64,000 nt of DNA. Source: JAYFRE01 sp034926235 (GTDB lineage: Bacteria; Pseudomonadota; Alphaproteobacteria; Rhodospirillales; Magnetospirillaceae). A program made the translations under genes and the position numbers. The notes beneath the pieces are model-generated. The model ran no database searches. It saw nothing but the letters and a program-made list of their open reading frames with translations, and had not been told where the DNA came from. The stretch is taken from contig JAYFRE010000124.1 in the NCBI GenBank assembly GCA_034926235.1, positions 1 through 64,000 of the forward strand, read 5' to 3'. This document shows, piece after piece, positions 45,930 to 54,606 of this stretch (position 1 is its first letter; each line of letters opens with the position of its first letter).

Positions 45930-46253
45930 AATTCCCGTCACCCGTGTAAAGCAGACTCGGAAGAACATCTTATTTCCTTTTTCCCTGTTGCCATCTTTAG
46001 GTGGCTTTTCCTGTAAACGGGGCGTTTTTTCCTAGATTCCCTCACCCTCCGGGCGATCAAAGCCGGGGGATTCCTTATGGCTGCCGCGAAGATTATAAGC
46101 CGATAATATTTATCGACAATAATTTTTGCTGCCTATGTTCCGGCCTGGTTCCCAATAAATATTAGAAATACGCCTCAAGTATGGATGAATAATATTTATG
46201 TAATTTTAGAATTTATATTTGTTTTTCCTATATAAAATAGGAAGGAGGTGTAG

Positions 46254-47945
46254 ATGATAAGCTATTTCTTTGGGCTAAGGTCCAAGATTAAATTATCAAT
46301 TATATTTTCGTTTATATTGTCTGTGGTCCTCATTATGGGGGTCATCATTTCAGGTCGCGTAGACGCCATACGGACCACCACGGCGTCGAATGATTTCACG
46401 CAGGACGTCATTCGTGAGATCGAGACCATGAAAATGGGCATGATCGATCAGATATCAGGGCTTCGCGCCTATATGATCTCGTCGGACAGGGCGGATCTCG
46501 ATTCCTACAAAACCGGATGGGACAATTTCACGGCCGCCCGGTCCAGAATAGAGACCATGGCTCGGCACAATCAGCGGCAAGCCCAGCTCGCAAAGGAAAT
46601 CTGGGAACACGCCAATGATTGGAAACGCGATGTCGCGGACCCGGTCCTTGCCCTGATGCAATCGTCTGATGGGATCCGAGAAGCCTACAAGCTGGAATCC
46701 TCGGTCGTCGCCCAACGGTCCTGGAGCATGGTGATCGGCAAAATCGATGAAATGGCGCGCATCGAGGCTGAATTATTGACCAAGCGCAGCGCCATACAGC
46801 AGGCGGCCATGGACATGACCGATTATACGGTCCGGTCCGGAATCGGAGCTGCGATCGTTATTTCCATCCTTTCCGGTTTCCTGTTGTTGGCCTCTCTGGT
46901 CACGCCGATACGCCGCATGACGGAAATCATGGGACGGCTCTCGCACGGCGACACGTCGGTTTCCATTGCCTATCTGGATCGTCCGGACGAGGTCGGGGCC
47001 ATGGCGTGCGCGATTGAAATCTTCAAGCAGAACGCCATCGACATGGAATCCTTGCGGCAAGAACGTGAAACGGCCCTCGCCCGCACTGCCGACGAACGGC
47101 ATGCGATGATGGTGGTCTTGGCCGACCGTTTTGAAACCAGCGTGATGGGAATCGTCAAGACCGTTTCCTCTTCGGCGGTCCAGTTGCAAGCGACCGCGCA
47201 AAGCTTGTCGGACGGTGCGCATAAGAGCGGCAGCCGGGCCAGCAGCGTGTCAGCGGCATCCGAGCGGTCATCGCGCAATGTCCAGACCGTTGCCACCGCA
47301 GCCGAGGAGTTATCGGCTTCGATCGCCGATATCAGCCATCAGGTCACTCAGGCGGCCGAGATTTCCTCGACGGCGGCGCAAGAGGCATCGTTGGCCAACG
47401 GCATGGTCGAGGGACTTTCTCAGGCGGCGGAACGCATCGGCGCCGTGGTCAGCCTGATCAATGATATCGCCAGCCAGACGAATTTGTTGGCGCTGAATGC
47501 GACCATCGAGGCGGCCAGGGCCGGCGACGCCGGCAAGGGATTCGCCGTTGTCGCGGGCGAGGTCAAGGATCTGGCCAATCAGACCGCTCGGGCTACGGGC
47601 GAGATCGCGGGCCAGATCACCACGGTGCAGGACGAAACGGACAAGGCCGTGCAAGCCATCAAGGGCGTCGGTGCGATCATCGAAAAAGTTCGGGAAATTT
47701 CAGGCGGTATCGCTGCGGCGGTCGAAGAACAAGGGGCGGCTACGAAGGAAATCGCCCGCACGGTCGAAGAGGTTGCTCAAGGAGCCCAGGAAGTGTCGTC
47801 GAATGTCGCCGACATCACCGATTCAGCGCTCTCCATTGTCGGCGCTTCGGATCAATTATTGTCGGCGGCAACCGATCTGGCCGCGAATTCGGCGAATTTA
47901 CGCCAGGAGGTGACGGAGTTTCTGACGGAAATCCGGTCCCGATAA
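46254..47945 (+). CDS. Methyl-accepting chemotaxis protein
   Basis: 563-residue membrane chemoreceptor. First helix about 12-32, periplasmic sensor about 33-196 (helical, resembling CHASE3/four-helix sensors: [33 protein letters not shown]), second helix about 197-217, HAMP about 218-272 ([17 protein letters not shown]), then a long coiled signalling domain with the tip [34 protein letters not shown] near 400-435. No C-terminal CheR/CheB docking pentapeptide. GGAAGGAGG before the ATG is a strong ribosome-binding site. Ligand unknown. Lies on the opposite strand within the tmk-holB region. Confidence 0.92.
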   Translation: MISYFFGLRSKIKLSIIFSFILSVVLIMGVIISGRVDAIRTTTASNDFTQDVIREIETMKMGMIDQISGLRAYMISSDRADLDSYKTGWDNFTAARSRIETMARHNQRQAQLAKEIWEHANDWKRDVADPVLALMQSSDGIREAYKLESSVVAQRSWSMVIGKIDEMARIEAELLTKRSAIQQAAMDMTDYTVRSGIGAAIVISILSGFLLLASLVTPIRRMTEIMGRLSHGDTSVSIAYLDRPDEVGAMACAIEIFKQNAIDMESLRQERETALARTADERHAMMVVLADRFETSVMGIVKTVSSSAVQLQATAQSLSDGAHKSGSRASSVSAASERSSRNVQTVATAAEELSASIADISHQVTQAAEISSTAAQEASLANGMVEGLSQAAERIGAVVSLINDIASQTNLLALNATIEAARAGDAGKGFAVVAGEVKDLANQTARATGEIAGQITTVQDETDKAVQAIKGVGAIIEKVREISGGIAAAVEEQGAATKEIARTVEEVAQGAQEVSSNVADITDSALSIVGASDQLLSAATDLAANSANLRQEVTEFLTEIRSR

Positions 47946-48041
47946 ATTCCCCGGAAGCTGGGCGGTGTGAAAATGATGGATTCTGCCGGGCGGTTTCAGG
48001 CAACGTATCACTCTGCTCTGCCCAATAAGCGGGATTCCACC

Positions 48042-48437
48042 ATGGCCAATCCTCCGGATGTCGATCCCAAATTGATCGAGGCGTTTCATCTGATGTGGGG
48101 ACGCTACCCCGCTCCAGCTTCTCTGGTGCATAAAAGCAAATGGATCGTCGCCGTCAATCAATCCTGCCGGCAAGGCGGTCGGGAGCCGGGAATGATCTGT
48201 GCCACCTGGAATCGTCCCGAAATTCATCGGGGATGTCTGGCCGCCCGGACCTTACGGGAACAAACGGCCCTGTCGAAACTGGTCCGGATCGGGGATGTGG
48301 GGTTCAAGGTTTATTGGCTGCCGATCGATGGATATCCCGATTTCTATGTCCATTTCGCCACGGAATCGGAACGGATGGCGGATGATCCGACGGCAGACGG
48401 GTGCGATTGCGCAGAAAGTGGCTGCTGTCCGGTTTAG
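48042..48437 (+). CDS. Small Cys-rich PAS-like protein next to the chemoreceptor
   Basis: 131 residues, family not recognised with certainty. The middle (LVHKSKWIVAVNQSCRQGGREPGMICATW) has the sensor-strand and helix pattern of PAS folds, with Cys in places where PAS domains have core residues; later GFKVYWLPIDGYPDFYVHFA fits the last PAS strands. The end holds CDC and CC. Total six Cys of about 130. No effector domain, so it may pass a signal to the adjacent chemoreceptor, a link drawn only from adjacency. ATG at 48042 chosen over a longer frame from 47967. Confidence 0.55.
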   Translation: MANPPDVDPKLIEAFHLMWGRYPAPASLVHKSKWIVAVNQSCRQGGREPGMICATWNRPEIHRGCLAARTLREQTALSKLVRIGDVGFKVYWLPIDGYPDFYVHFATESERMADDPTADGCDCAESGCCPV

Positions 48438-48459
48438 TCTTCGGGCCGCATAGCGCCCC

Positions 48460-49092
48460 TTATACGGTTGGCAACCGGGTTTCGACGGCCTGCTCTACGG
48501 CGCTTCGGATCGATTCGATATCGCCCGTCGCCGGAATGACGAAGCAGCGTTCGGGTTCGGCCCGCGCGATTTCAAGAAAACCGGCGCGCAGCCTTTCGTG
48601 AAAAGAAACGCCCATCCGTTCATAGCGGTTTTCGGAATCGCCCCGCTGCGCCGCTCTCCTCAACCCTTCCTCAACCGGGAGATCCAGGATCAGGGTCAAA
48701 TCGGGTTTGAAATCTCCGACCACCAGATCGTAAACCATCCGGATCTTATCCAGGGCCAGGCCATGGCCATAGCCTTGATAGGCCATGGTGGAATCTGCGA
48801 ACCGGTCGGACAGGACCCAGATTCCCCGGTCGAGAGCCGGCCAGACCGTGCGCACGAGATGATCACGCCGTGCTGCGAAATGAAGCAGCATCTCGCTCAT
48901 GCCGTCCCAGCGTCCGACCGCGCCATCGACCAGAAGCTTGCGGATTTCTTCGGCGCCGGGAGCCCCGCCCGGTTCGCGCGTTACCAGAACCTCTTTCCCG
49001 CGCATGCGCAGGAAAGAGGCCAGAAACGCCAATTGAGTCGATTTTCCCGCTCCCTCCCCGCCTTCGACGGTGATGAAGCGTCCCTTCGCCAT
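48460..49092 (-). CDS. tmk: Thymidylate kinase
   Basis: Phosphorylates dTMP to dTDP. 210 residues: P-loop ITVEGGEGAGKST, LVTREPGGAPGAEEIRKLL, WVLSDRFADSTMAYQGYGHGL (the DRY/F motif), and LTLILDLPVEEGLRRAAQRG. Its ATG overlaps the dacA stop by one base (TGATG), supporting 49092 over 49110. Normally followed directly by holB; here the chemoreceptor region intervenes and its 3' end meets the PAS-like gene with 22 bp between. Confidence 0.95.
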   Translation of the reverse strand: MAKGRFITVEGGEGAGKSTQLAFLASFLRMRGKEVLVTREPGGAPGAEEIRKLLVDGAVGRWDGMSEMLLHFAARRDHLVRTVWPALDRGIWVLSDRFADSTMAYQGYGHGLALDKIRMVYDLVVGDFKPDLTLILDLPVEEGLRRAAQRGDSENRYERMGVSFHERLRAGFLEIARAEPERCFVIPATGDIESIRSAVEQAVETRLPTV

Positions 49093-50252
49093 CAGGAGGG
49101 CGGTCCCCACAGGATCTGACTGATCATCGCTCCGATCCGCCGGATGAAGCCCAGCTTTTCCGCATCGGCACCAGCGATCAGGGGACGTTGCAAAGGGGCC
49201 ATGCCCGGCGCTTCCACCGTCAGCATGCCGACCCTGGCGCCCTTCTTGATCGGCGCTTTCAACGGACCGTCATAGCTGGCCACGACCCTCATGTTCGGTC
49301 GCGCGGTACGGTTCAACGTCACCTCGACTGGTGTTTCCACCGTCAGCGGGATCTTCGCCGGATTGCCCAGCCATGTTTCGGCCTCGGCTACCACATCGCC
49401 GGGGTTGAACAACAGATAATTGTTGAAGTCGCGGAAAGCCCATTCGATCAGACGCCGCGATTCGTCGGCCCTGGATTTACCGTCGGGCAACCCGTTCAAC
49501 ACGACGATGACGCGCCGTCCATCCCGGATCGCCGATCCGGTCAGCCCGAAGCCGCCGGCTTCGCTATGGCCGGTTTTAAGCCCATCTGCGCCGGCGATAT
49601 TCTGCCAGAGCAGCGGGTTGCGGTTGCCCTGGCGGATGCCGTGAAAGGCGAACTCCTTTTCGGCGAAGATCGGATAATATTCTGGGAAATCGCGGATAAG
49701 ATGCGCCGCCAGCAGCGAAAGATCGCGCGCGGTCATCTGATGTCCTTCTTCCGGCCAACCGCTGGCGTTCTTGAAGGTGCTGTGGGTCAGACCGATCTGG
49801 CGCGCCCGGCGGGTCGCCTCTTCCGCGAACGCTTCCTCGCTTCCCGACAAACCTTCGGCGATGACCGAGCAGGCATCGTTGCCCGACTGGATGATGATGC
49901 CCCGCAAAAGATCATCCACACTGGCCTGCGAATTCACCGGCAGGAACATCAGCGAGCCGCCGCTGCGGTAGTGCTTGCGCCAGGCCGATTCGGAAACAGG
50001 CAGTATGTCCGATCCCTTGAGACTGCCTTCCTTGAGGCGCGACAAGACCTGATAGACGGTCATCAGCTTGCTCATCGAGGATGGCGTCATCAATTCATCG
50101 GCATTCTTTTCCATCAGGACGGTGCCGGTATTGTAATCGACGACGATAGCCTGACGCGCCACGGTGTCGATTCCCTGGGCAAAAGAGGGAGACACAACCG
50201 CGAGCAGAAAAGCGACGCTGGTCAGACGGATGGATGCTAGCGATCTAAACAA
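49092..50252 (-). CDS. dacA: D-alanyl-D-alanine carboxypeptidase (PBP5/6 type)
   Basis: Trims peptidoglycan pentapeptides in the periplasm. 386 residues: signal peptide ending VVSPSFAQG (about 27), SxxK as SMSK in MTPSSMSKLM, SGN in IIQSGNDACSVIAEGLSG and KTG in GADGLKTGHSEAGGFG, then the PBP5 C-terminal beta domain. No strong membrane-anchoring helix was seen beyond the amphipathic end (IRRIGAMISQILWG), as usual for this class. Part of the rlpA-dacA-tmk order. Confidence 0.94.
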   Translation of the reverse strand: MFRSLASIRLTSVAFLLAVVSPSFAQGIDTVARQAIVVDYNTGTVLMEKNADELMTPSSMSKLMTVYQVLSRLKEGSLKGSDILPVSESAWRKHYRSGGSLMFLPVNSQASVDDLLRGIIIQSGNDACSVIAEGLSGSEEAFAEEATRRARQIGLTHSTFKNASGWPEEGHQMTARDLSLLAAHLIRDFPEYYPIFAEKEFAFHGIRQGNRNPLLWQNIAGADGLKTGHSEAGGFGLTGSAIRDGRRVIVVLNGLPDGKSRADESRRLIEWAFRDFNNYLLFNPGDVVAEAETWLGNPAKIPLTVETPVEVTLNRTARPNMRVVASYDGPLKAPIKKGARVGMLTVEAPGMAPLQRPLIAGADAEKLGFIRRIGAMISQILWGPPS

Positions 50253-50328
50253 TTCAACCTCGAATCCATTGTTCGTCTTGAGGAGAAGATTGGGACCCCG
50301 AACGATCGGTCCACAATAAACAAAGGGG

Positions 50329-51273
50329 TCAGTCTACAACGATTTTTGCTTCCGGATAACCGTTTGAAATTACTTTTTCCAGAAGCGTATCCGCGTCGGC
50401 GACCGTTTCGATCGGTCCCATCCTGACCCGGAAGAACGTACCCCTTCCGGTTTGCACCTGGGTGATCCAGGCTTTTCCGACCGGAGACAGAGCCGCGACC
50501 GTCCGGTTCGCGTTGTCGAATTGCGAAAAAGCCCCGGCCTGAAGATAGACCCGCGTAGATTTGACGACGGCCATTTCCACCTGCCCGGTGGGTGTGGCAG
50601 GAACCGGAGCGGCCAGGGTTCGTTCCGGCGGCGGCGGTGAGGCCGTTACCGGGCGGGCTTTTTCCCGGCTGCCGGGTACGGGCAAGGTCTCCGCAACGAC
50701 GCTTTCCCGCGGTGCAGCGGCGGGTTGCGGCGCTATGGTTCCGCCCTTGGCCTGCAACGCGATCGCACGGCTTTCTTCGGCCATGATCTGGACCCGCACC
50801 CGGGCAGTGCCGGTCGCCTCCATGCCCAAAAGCTGCGCCGACCGGCGGGACAGATCGATGATCCGGCCATGGGCGAAAGGACCGCGGTCATTCACCCTGA
50901 TCACCAGGGACCGCCCGTTTTCCAGATTGGTGACGCGCACAAGACACGGCATCGGCAAGGTCCGGTGGGCCCCGGTGATGGCGTTCTGGTCGAACGATTC
51001 GCCATTGGCGGTGCTCTTACCGTGGAAATTCGGCCCGTACCAGGAGGCGATGCCGGTTTCGTCGTACTCATAATCCTCGGCCGGGTAGTACCAGACGCCC
51101 TGGATCTGATAAGGGTTGCCGATCTTATAGCCGCCGGTCGAACCATCCTGGGATGGCTGTGTCGCACCCTTGATCGCATGCGAGGCCAGCTTCATTTCAG
51201 AACAGGCCCCCAACAGCAGCGGCAGCCCTATGATCAGGGCAAGGACGCAGGTGGGAGAAAGGTTTCCCCTCAT
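50329..51273 (-). CDS. rlpA: RlpA-family septal ring lytic transglycosylase lipoprotein
   Basis: 314 residues: lipobox LLLGAC (Cys24), double-psi beta-barrel (about 75-160) with GIASWYGPNFHGKSTANGE, the catalytic Asp/His-like positions around FDQNAITGAHRTLPMPC and VRVNDRGPFAHGRIIDLS, a Pro-rich linker, and a C-terminal SPOR domain (about 235-314; RVYLQAGAFSQFDNANRTV) that binds denuded glycan at the septum. Cleaves peptidoglycan strands lacking stem peptides. Precedes dacA on the same strand. Confidence 0.94.
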   Translation of the reverse strand: MRGNLSPTCVLALIIGLPLLLGACSEMKLASHAIKGATQPSQDGSTGGYKIGNPYQIQGVWYYPAEDYEYDETGIASWYGPNFHGKSTANGESFDQNAITGAHRTLPMPCLVRVTNLENGRSLVIRVNDRGPFAHGRIIDLSRRSAQLLGMEATGTARVRVQIMAEESRAIALQAKGGTIAPQPAAAPRESVVAETLPVPGSREKARPVTASPPPPERTLAAPVPATPTGQVEMAVVKSTRVYLQAGAFSQFDNANRTVAALSPVGKAWITQVQTGRGTFFRVRMGPIETVADADTLLEKVISNGYPEAKIVVD

Positions 51274-51312
51274 ATGGTATTTCCCGGCGGCGTTCGGTAC
51301 AGATGTTGTAGA

Positions 51313-52311
51313 CTAGTGCGTACCGATCGCATCGGCAAGAGTTCCCGCCGCCAAGGCGAAAAAGGTGGATTTGTTCCACCGCATGAAAACCTGGAAATTA
51401 TTCCCGACGAGGTAAAGCGGTCCCGTCCCGCGATCATTCCCTTTCCCTGCCTCGGCCCGGATCAGGAATGCATCGCCCTCTCCCGGCGCAAGAGGCGTAC
51501 CGTCGGCATTGCGCAAGCCGAGCCGCGCCCATTCGGCCAGACCTCTTTTCTGGTCGGCGCCGATCAGGATTTCGGCGATGCCATGTTCGGGCGGCAGGAC
51601 GCGCCGTCCCCAGCCTTGCGCCGGGTCCCAACCCGCACGCGACAGATAATTCGCGGCGGAAGCAAAGACATCGGCGCGATTGGTCCATATATCCGCCTTG
51701 CCGTCGCCGTCCCAATCCACGGCGTAGCTGAGATAGGTGGACGGCATGAACTGGCATTGCCCCATGGCTCCGGCCCAGGACCCGGTCATTTCCACCACCG
51801 ATAGATTGTTCCGGTCGATCATGGTCAGCGCATTCATCAATTCGCCCCGGAAATAACGGCCGCGCCGGCCGTCATAAGCCAAGGTCGCCAGGGCGTGAAC
51901 GGTCTCGAAATTTCCCGTTATCCGTCCGAAATCGCTTTCGATTCCCCACATGGCCACGATCACCGGCGCGGGCACGCCATACCGCTCGGCCACCGCATCC
52001 AGAAGCGGACGCTCTTCAGCCAGAAGCGCCCGGCCCCGGGCGATGCGCTGGGGCGAAACCACGCGCGCTATATAGCTGTCGAAGGTCATCGAGAATTCGG
52101 GCTGTTTACGGTCCAACTCCAGAACTCGATCGATCGGTTGGACGCCGGCCAGCGCGGTATCCACGGTTTCCGGGCGGATGCCCTTTTGGATCGCTTCTGC
52201 CTTGAAATCGTTCAGCCAAATCTGGAAATCACCGGCGGCTCGCGCCGGGATGGTCCCGGCGGACATCAAGATCAGGGCGGACAAACACCCGATGATCCAT
52301 GATCGCTGCAT
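51313..52311 (-). CDS. mltB: Lytic murein transglycosylase (MltB type)
   Basis: 332 residues with a Sec signal peptide (about 1-25, ending PARAAG), no lipobox. SLT_2 domain: FQIWLNDFKAEAIQKGIRPETVD, VYGVPAPVIVAMWGIESDFGRITGNF (catalytic Glu), LMNALTMIDR, GSWAGAMGQCQFMPSTYLSYAVDWDGDGKADIW, and a final LGLRNADGTPLAPGEGDAF C-terminal segment. Its 5' end overlaps the extended recombinase frame (different frame) by 83 nt; that is a sign the recombinase tail reads host DNA. Confidence 0.93.
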   Translation of the reverse strand: MQRSWIIGCLSALILMSAGTIPARAAGDFQIWLNDFKAEAIQKGIRPETVDTALAGVQPIDRVLELDRKQPEFSMTFDSYIARVVSPQRIARGRALLAEERPLLDAVAERYGVPAPVIVAMWGIESDFGRITGNFETVHALATLAYDGRRGRYFRGELMNALTMIDRNNLSVVEMTGSWAGAMGQCQFMPSTYLSYAVDWDGDGKADIWTNRADVFASAANYLSRAGWDPAQGWGRRVLPPEHGIAEILIGADQKRGLAEWARLGLRNADGTPLAPGEGDAFLIRAEAGKGNDRGTGPLYLVGNNFQVFMRWNKSTFFALAAGTLADAIGTH

Positions 52312-54217
52312 TCCTAGAGACTCCCTTCATGAGGAACCGGAAGGTTTGTGTTCTGGCACACTCCATCCCGTTCGGCAATGGCATGAACCATAAGAACTTC
52401 TCACTGCAAGACTCGACGCCGGAAGATGAAACAGGTAGAAAACCTCGCCCGTCCGGTGGCTCCATGCCGGTCGGCGGCCTTGATCGAGGCCTTGGGAAGG
52501 GTGGCAGAGCGGTCGATTGCAGCGGTCTTGAAAACCGCCGATGGGCAACCATCCGTGGGTTCGAATCCCACCCCTTCCGCCATTTCAGTCCGCTTCTGGG
52601 CACGCCAATCGCCGCCGATTTCCCCCCTGTTGCGGCAACGAGCGTCCGTAAGAGTTCCGTCTTCGATCCCATGATGCGGATTGCGTCGTCCCCGACCTCG
52701 ACGCGCTGCGCCAACGCGCGCAGATGATCCCGCCGATAGCCCACTTCACCGCCACGAATGCGCTCGCGGGCATGGCGAGCGAATCCTTCGATCATTGCCG
52801 GGGTGACAGCGCTATGGCCGGGACTGTCGAGCAAGGCTTGCGCCCGGTCGGCATCGGTCCTCGCCTGATCGCGGATGACCTTGAGGCCGGCGATGCGCTC
52901 CTTTAGGGCCGGGTCGTCAAGATCGGCGACACCCGCTTCGATGGCGTCGTAGAGGCGCTTGAGGCGCATGTCCGATTCGACCGCCCGTCGCTCCAGTTCG
53001 GCGATATGCTGCCGGCGACGCTCTGCCTGATCGTCACGACGGCCGAGCACGGTGGCGAGCAATTCCTCCAGCCGCTCGGGATCGAGCAAGCGGTCCTCGA
53101 TATGGCCGATGATCATGCGGTCGAGCTTGTCCATCGGGATCGCCCGGCCTTTGCAGCCGGTTTCGCCCTGCCGCGCGCGGATCGAACAGGCATAATAGCG
53201 ATAGCGTCCGCCCTTGCCGGTGCGGATCGTCATCGCTCCCCCGCAATTGCCGCAATAGCAGATGCCGGTCAGCAGCGTCGGCCCGATGACGACGCGCGCA
53301 GGCAGTTCGGTCTTGGGGTTGCGGGCCTGCAATAGCTCCTGCACCGCGTCGAACGTCTCCTGCTCGACCAGCGCCGGCACCTGAACGGTGATGACCTCTT
53401 CCTCGGGTTTCACCTCGCCCTTGTTGGAGCGGCGATTGAACCGATGCTCGCCGATATAGGTGCGCCGGGTCAGGACGCGGTGAACCTGGCCGATGCCCCA
53501 CCGGCCGCCGTCGCGAGTGAAGATACCCTTGCCATTGAGATATTTGACGATGGCCTTGACGCCCATCTGGCCGGACGCGCCATCGCCCTCCAGCGCGAGG
53601 CGGTAGATGAGCCGGATCGTGTCCGCGTGCAGCGGGTCGATCTCCAGCTTCTTCTTGACCTTCGCGCCGCGCTGCTCGGCCGCGACCACGCGGTAGCCGA
53701 TCGGCGGCAGCGAGCCGTTCCAGAAGCCCTGACGGGCATTCTCCTTCAAGGCGCGCAGGACGTGCTTGGCGTTCTCCTTCGACTGATATTCGTCGAACAA
53801 GGACATGTTCCGCCGCATCATGTCGTGGATCGGGTCGTCCCCAAGCTCCTGTGTGATCGAAACCAGCTTGACGCCGTTCTTCGCCAGTTTGCGGTAATAG
53901 AACTCCATCTCGAACTCATCGCGGAAGAAGCGCGAGAAGCTATGGACCACGACGACATCGAAGGCGGCCGGCTTGGTCGTCGCCGCCTCGATCATGCGCT
54001 GGAACTCCGGGCGGCGGTCGTTGGTGGCGCTGTTGCCCGGCTCGACGAAGGTTTCGACGAGCTGATAGCCGCGCGTCTCGCAATAGGCTTCGCCCTGTCG
54101 CTTCTGGTCGGGGATCGACACGTCATGCTCGGCCTGTCGCACTGTCGAGACGCGCAGATAGAGGGCGGCGCGCAGCGTGACATTGGGATTGCGGAGGCTG
54201 GAATGATGCACGTTCAT
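52229..54217 (-). CDS. Large serine recombinase (ICE integrase)
   Basis: Site-specific recombinase. Catalytic resolvase domain (about 15-165) with Ser24 in LYLRVST, HSFSRFFRDEFEMEFY; recombinase domain (about 185-290; GYRVVAAEQ, GIGQVHRVLTRRTYIGEHRF); zinc ribbon (about 318-355; CYCGNCGGAM, YYACSIRARQGETGC); coiled coil (about 375-455). Codons 1-545 lie in the element. Codon 546 onward reads antisense through tRNA-Ser, the mltB upstream region and 83 nt of mltB, stopping at 52229; residues from GWDSNPR on are thus host-derived and unlike any domain. The start overlaps the antitoxin stop by ATGA. Confidence 0.88.
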   Translation of the reverse strand: MNVHHSSLRNPNVTLRAALYLRVSTVRQAEHDVSIPDQKRQGEAYCETRGYQLVETFVEPGNSATNDRRPEFQRMIEAATTKPAAFDVVVVHSFSRFFRDEFEMEFYYRKLAKNGVKLVSITQELGDDPIHDMMRRNMSLFDEYQSKENAKHVLRALKENARQGFWNGSLPPIGYRVVAAEQRGAKVKKKLEIDPLHADTIRLIYRLALEGDGASGQMGVKAIVKYLNGKGIFTRDGGRWGIGQVHRVLTRRTYIGEHRFNRRSNKGEVKPEEEVITVQVPALVEQETFDAVQELLQARNPKTELPARVVIGPTLLTGICYCGNCGGAMTIRTGKGGRYRYYACSIRARQGETGCKGRAIPMDKLDRMIIGHIEDRLLDPERLEELLATVLGRRDDQAERRRQHIAELERRAVESDMRLKRLYDAIEAGVADLDDPALKERIAGLKVIRDQARTDADRAQALLDSPGHSAVTPAMIEGFARHARERIRGGEVGYRRDHLRALAQRVEVGDDAIRIMGSKTELLRTLVAATGGKSAAIGVPRSGLKWRKGWDSNPRMVAHRRFSRPLQSTALPPFPRPRSRPPTGMEPPDGRGFLPVSSSGVESCSEKFLWFMPLPNGMECARTQTFRFLMKGVSRNAAIMDHRVFVRPDLDVRRDHPGASRR
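52495..52582 (+). tRNA. tRNA-Ser(UGA)
   Basis: 88 nt with encoded CCA: acceptor GGAAGGG / CCCTTCC, discriminator G, anticodon stem GCGGT/ACCGC with loop CTTGAAA (anticodon TGA), a long variable arm (class II, CGATGGGCAACCATCCG), T-arm GTGGG-TTCGAAT-CCCAC. Intact and apparently functional although it is the insertion site of the neighbouring element. Confidence 0.96.
52555..52582. other. Probable attachment-site core at the tRNA-Ser 3' end
   Basis: The element begins directly after the tRNA CCA, with its recombinase gene pointing toward the tRNA. Elements that use a tRNA 3' end carry a copy of it, keeping the tRNA whole. The second copy should lie beyond the window, so the exact core cannot be set; T-arm and acceptor are given as a guess. 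Confidence 0.5.
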
Positions 54218-54606
54218 AGCTGGCCTCCTGCCGCCTTGCGAGGCCGCTCGGTCAGCGGCAAATCCAATTCAACCCGGCTGTAGAGCACCTTCGGCGCGAG
54301 CCTGCGGCCTTCGCCTTTCTCCATCCGCACAAGGCCGTAATTCGCCATGCGTTTCAGGGTGCGCGACAGGTTGGATTTCGCGCGGCCGGTGATCTCGGCC
54401 AGTTCCTCCAGCGATCCCGGAGCCTGTTCATGGATGACGCAGAGCAGTTCACGATTGCCCGCCGACAGAACCTTGACGAAGGATTCCATGGAAGTGAACC
54501 ACACTTTCGGATCGTCGGGCGCGGGTTTCTCCTCGCCCCTGGCGATCCGCATCGTGCGGGCTTTCATTTCCTCATAGTCGGCGATCCCGACTTTCAATGT
54601 GGTCAT
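54214..54606 (-). CDS. tumA: Putative antitoxin, TumA-like (winged HTH)
   Basis: 130 residues. A central winged helix-turn-helix (PGSLEELAEITGRAKSNLSRTLKRMANYGLVRMEKG) of the MarR/HVO_A0114 type follows an N-terminal segment that probably binds the toxin (IADYEEMKARTMRIARGEEK). TumA-type proteins neutralise TumE (DUF6516) toxins and repress their own operon. ATG at 54606 overlaps the TumE-like stop, and the stop overlaps the recombinase start. Family name from memory; the pair order fits. Confidence 0.75.
   Translation of the reverse strand: MTTLKVGIADYEEMKARTMRIARGEEKPAPDDPKVWFTSMESFVKVLSAGNRELLCVIHEQAPGSLEELAEITGRAKSNLSRTLKRMANYGLVRMEKGEGRRLAPKVLYSRVELDLPLTERPRKAAGGQL

Larger units (their letters stand above)
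45607..46253. other. 647-bp intergenic region with operator-like repeats and AT-rich leader
   Basis: Holds divergent control signals and no convincing gene. Left half: the XRE promoter and a set of GACAAA/TTTGTC inverted repeats (45712-45929). Right half (46085-46253) is strongly AT-rich and is the leader of the chemoreceptor gene, with a 15-bp palindrome CGATAATATTTATCG (46101-46115), a CCTAT-ATAAA-ATAGG repeat (46227-46241) and a strong GGAAGGAGG site. A 90-codon open frame at 45763-46035 has unlike codon use and overlaps the repeats. Confidence 0.6.

Noticed and set aside
45763..46035. 90-codon frame between the XRE gene and the chemoreceptor
   Set aside because: Starts at a TTG that is itself the promoter-like TTGACA, overlaps the inverted repeats, no ribosome-binding site and unlike codon use.
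52229..52582. Treating residues 546-662 of the recombinase as a real domain
   Set aside because: GWDSNPR and what follows is the well-known antisense translation of a tRNA-Ser gene plus upstream mltB DNA.
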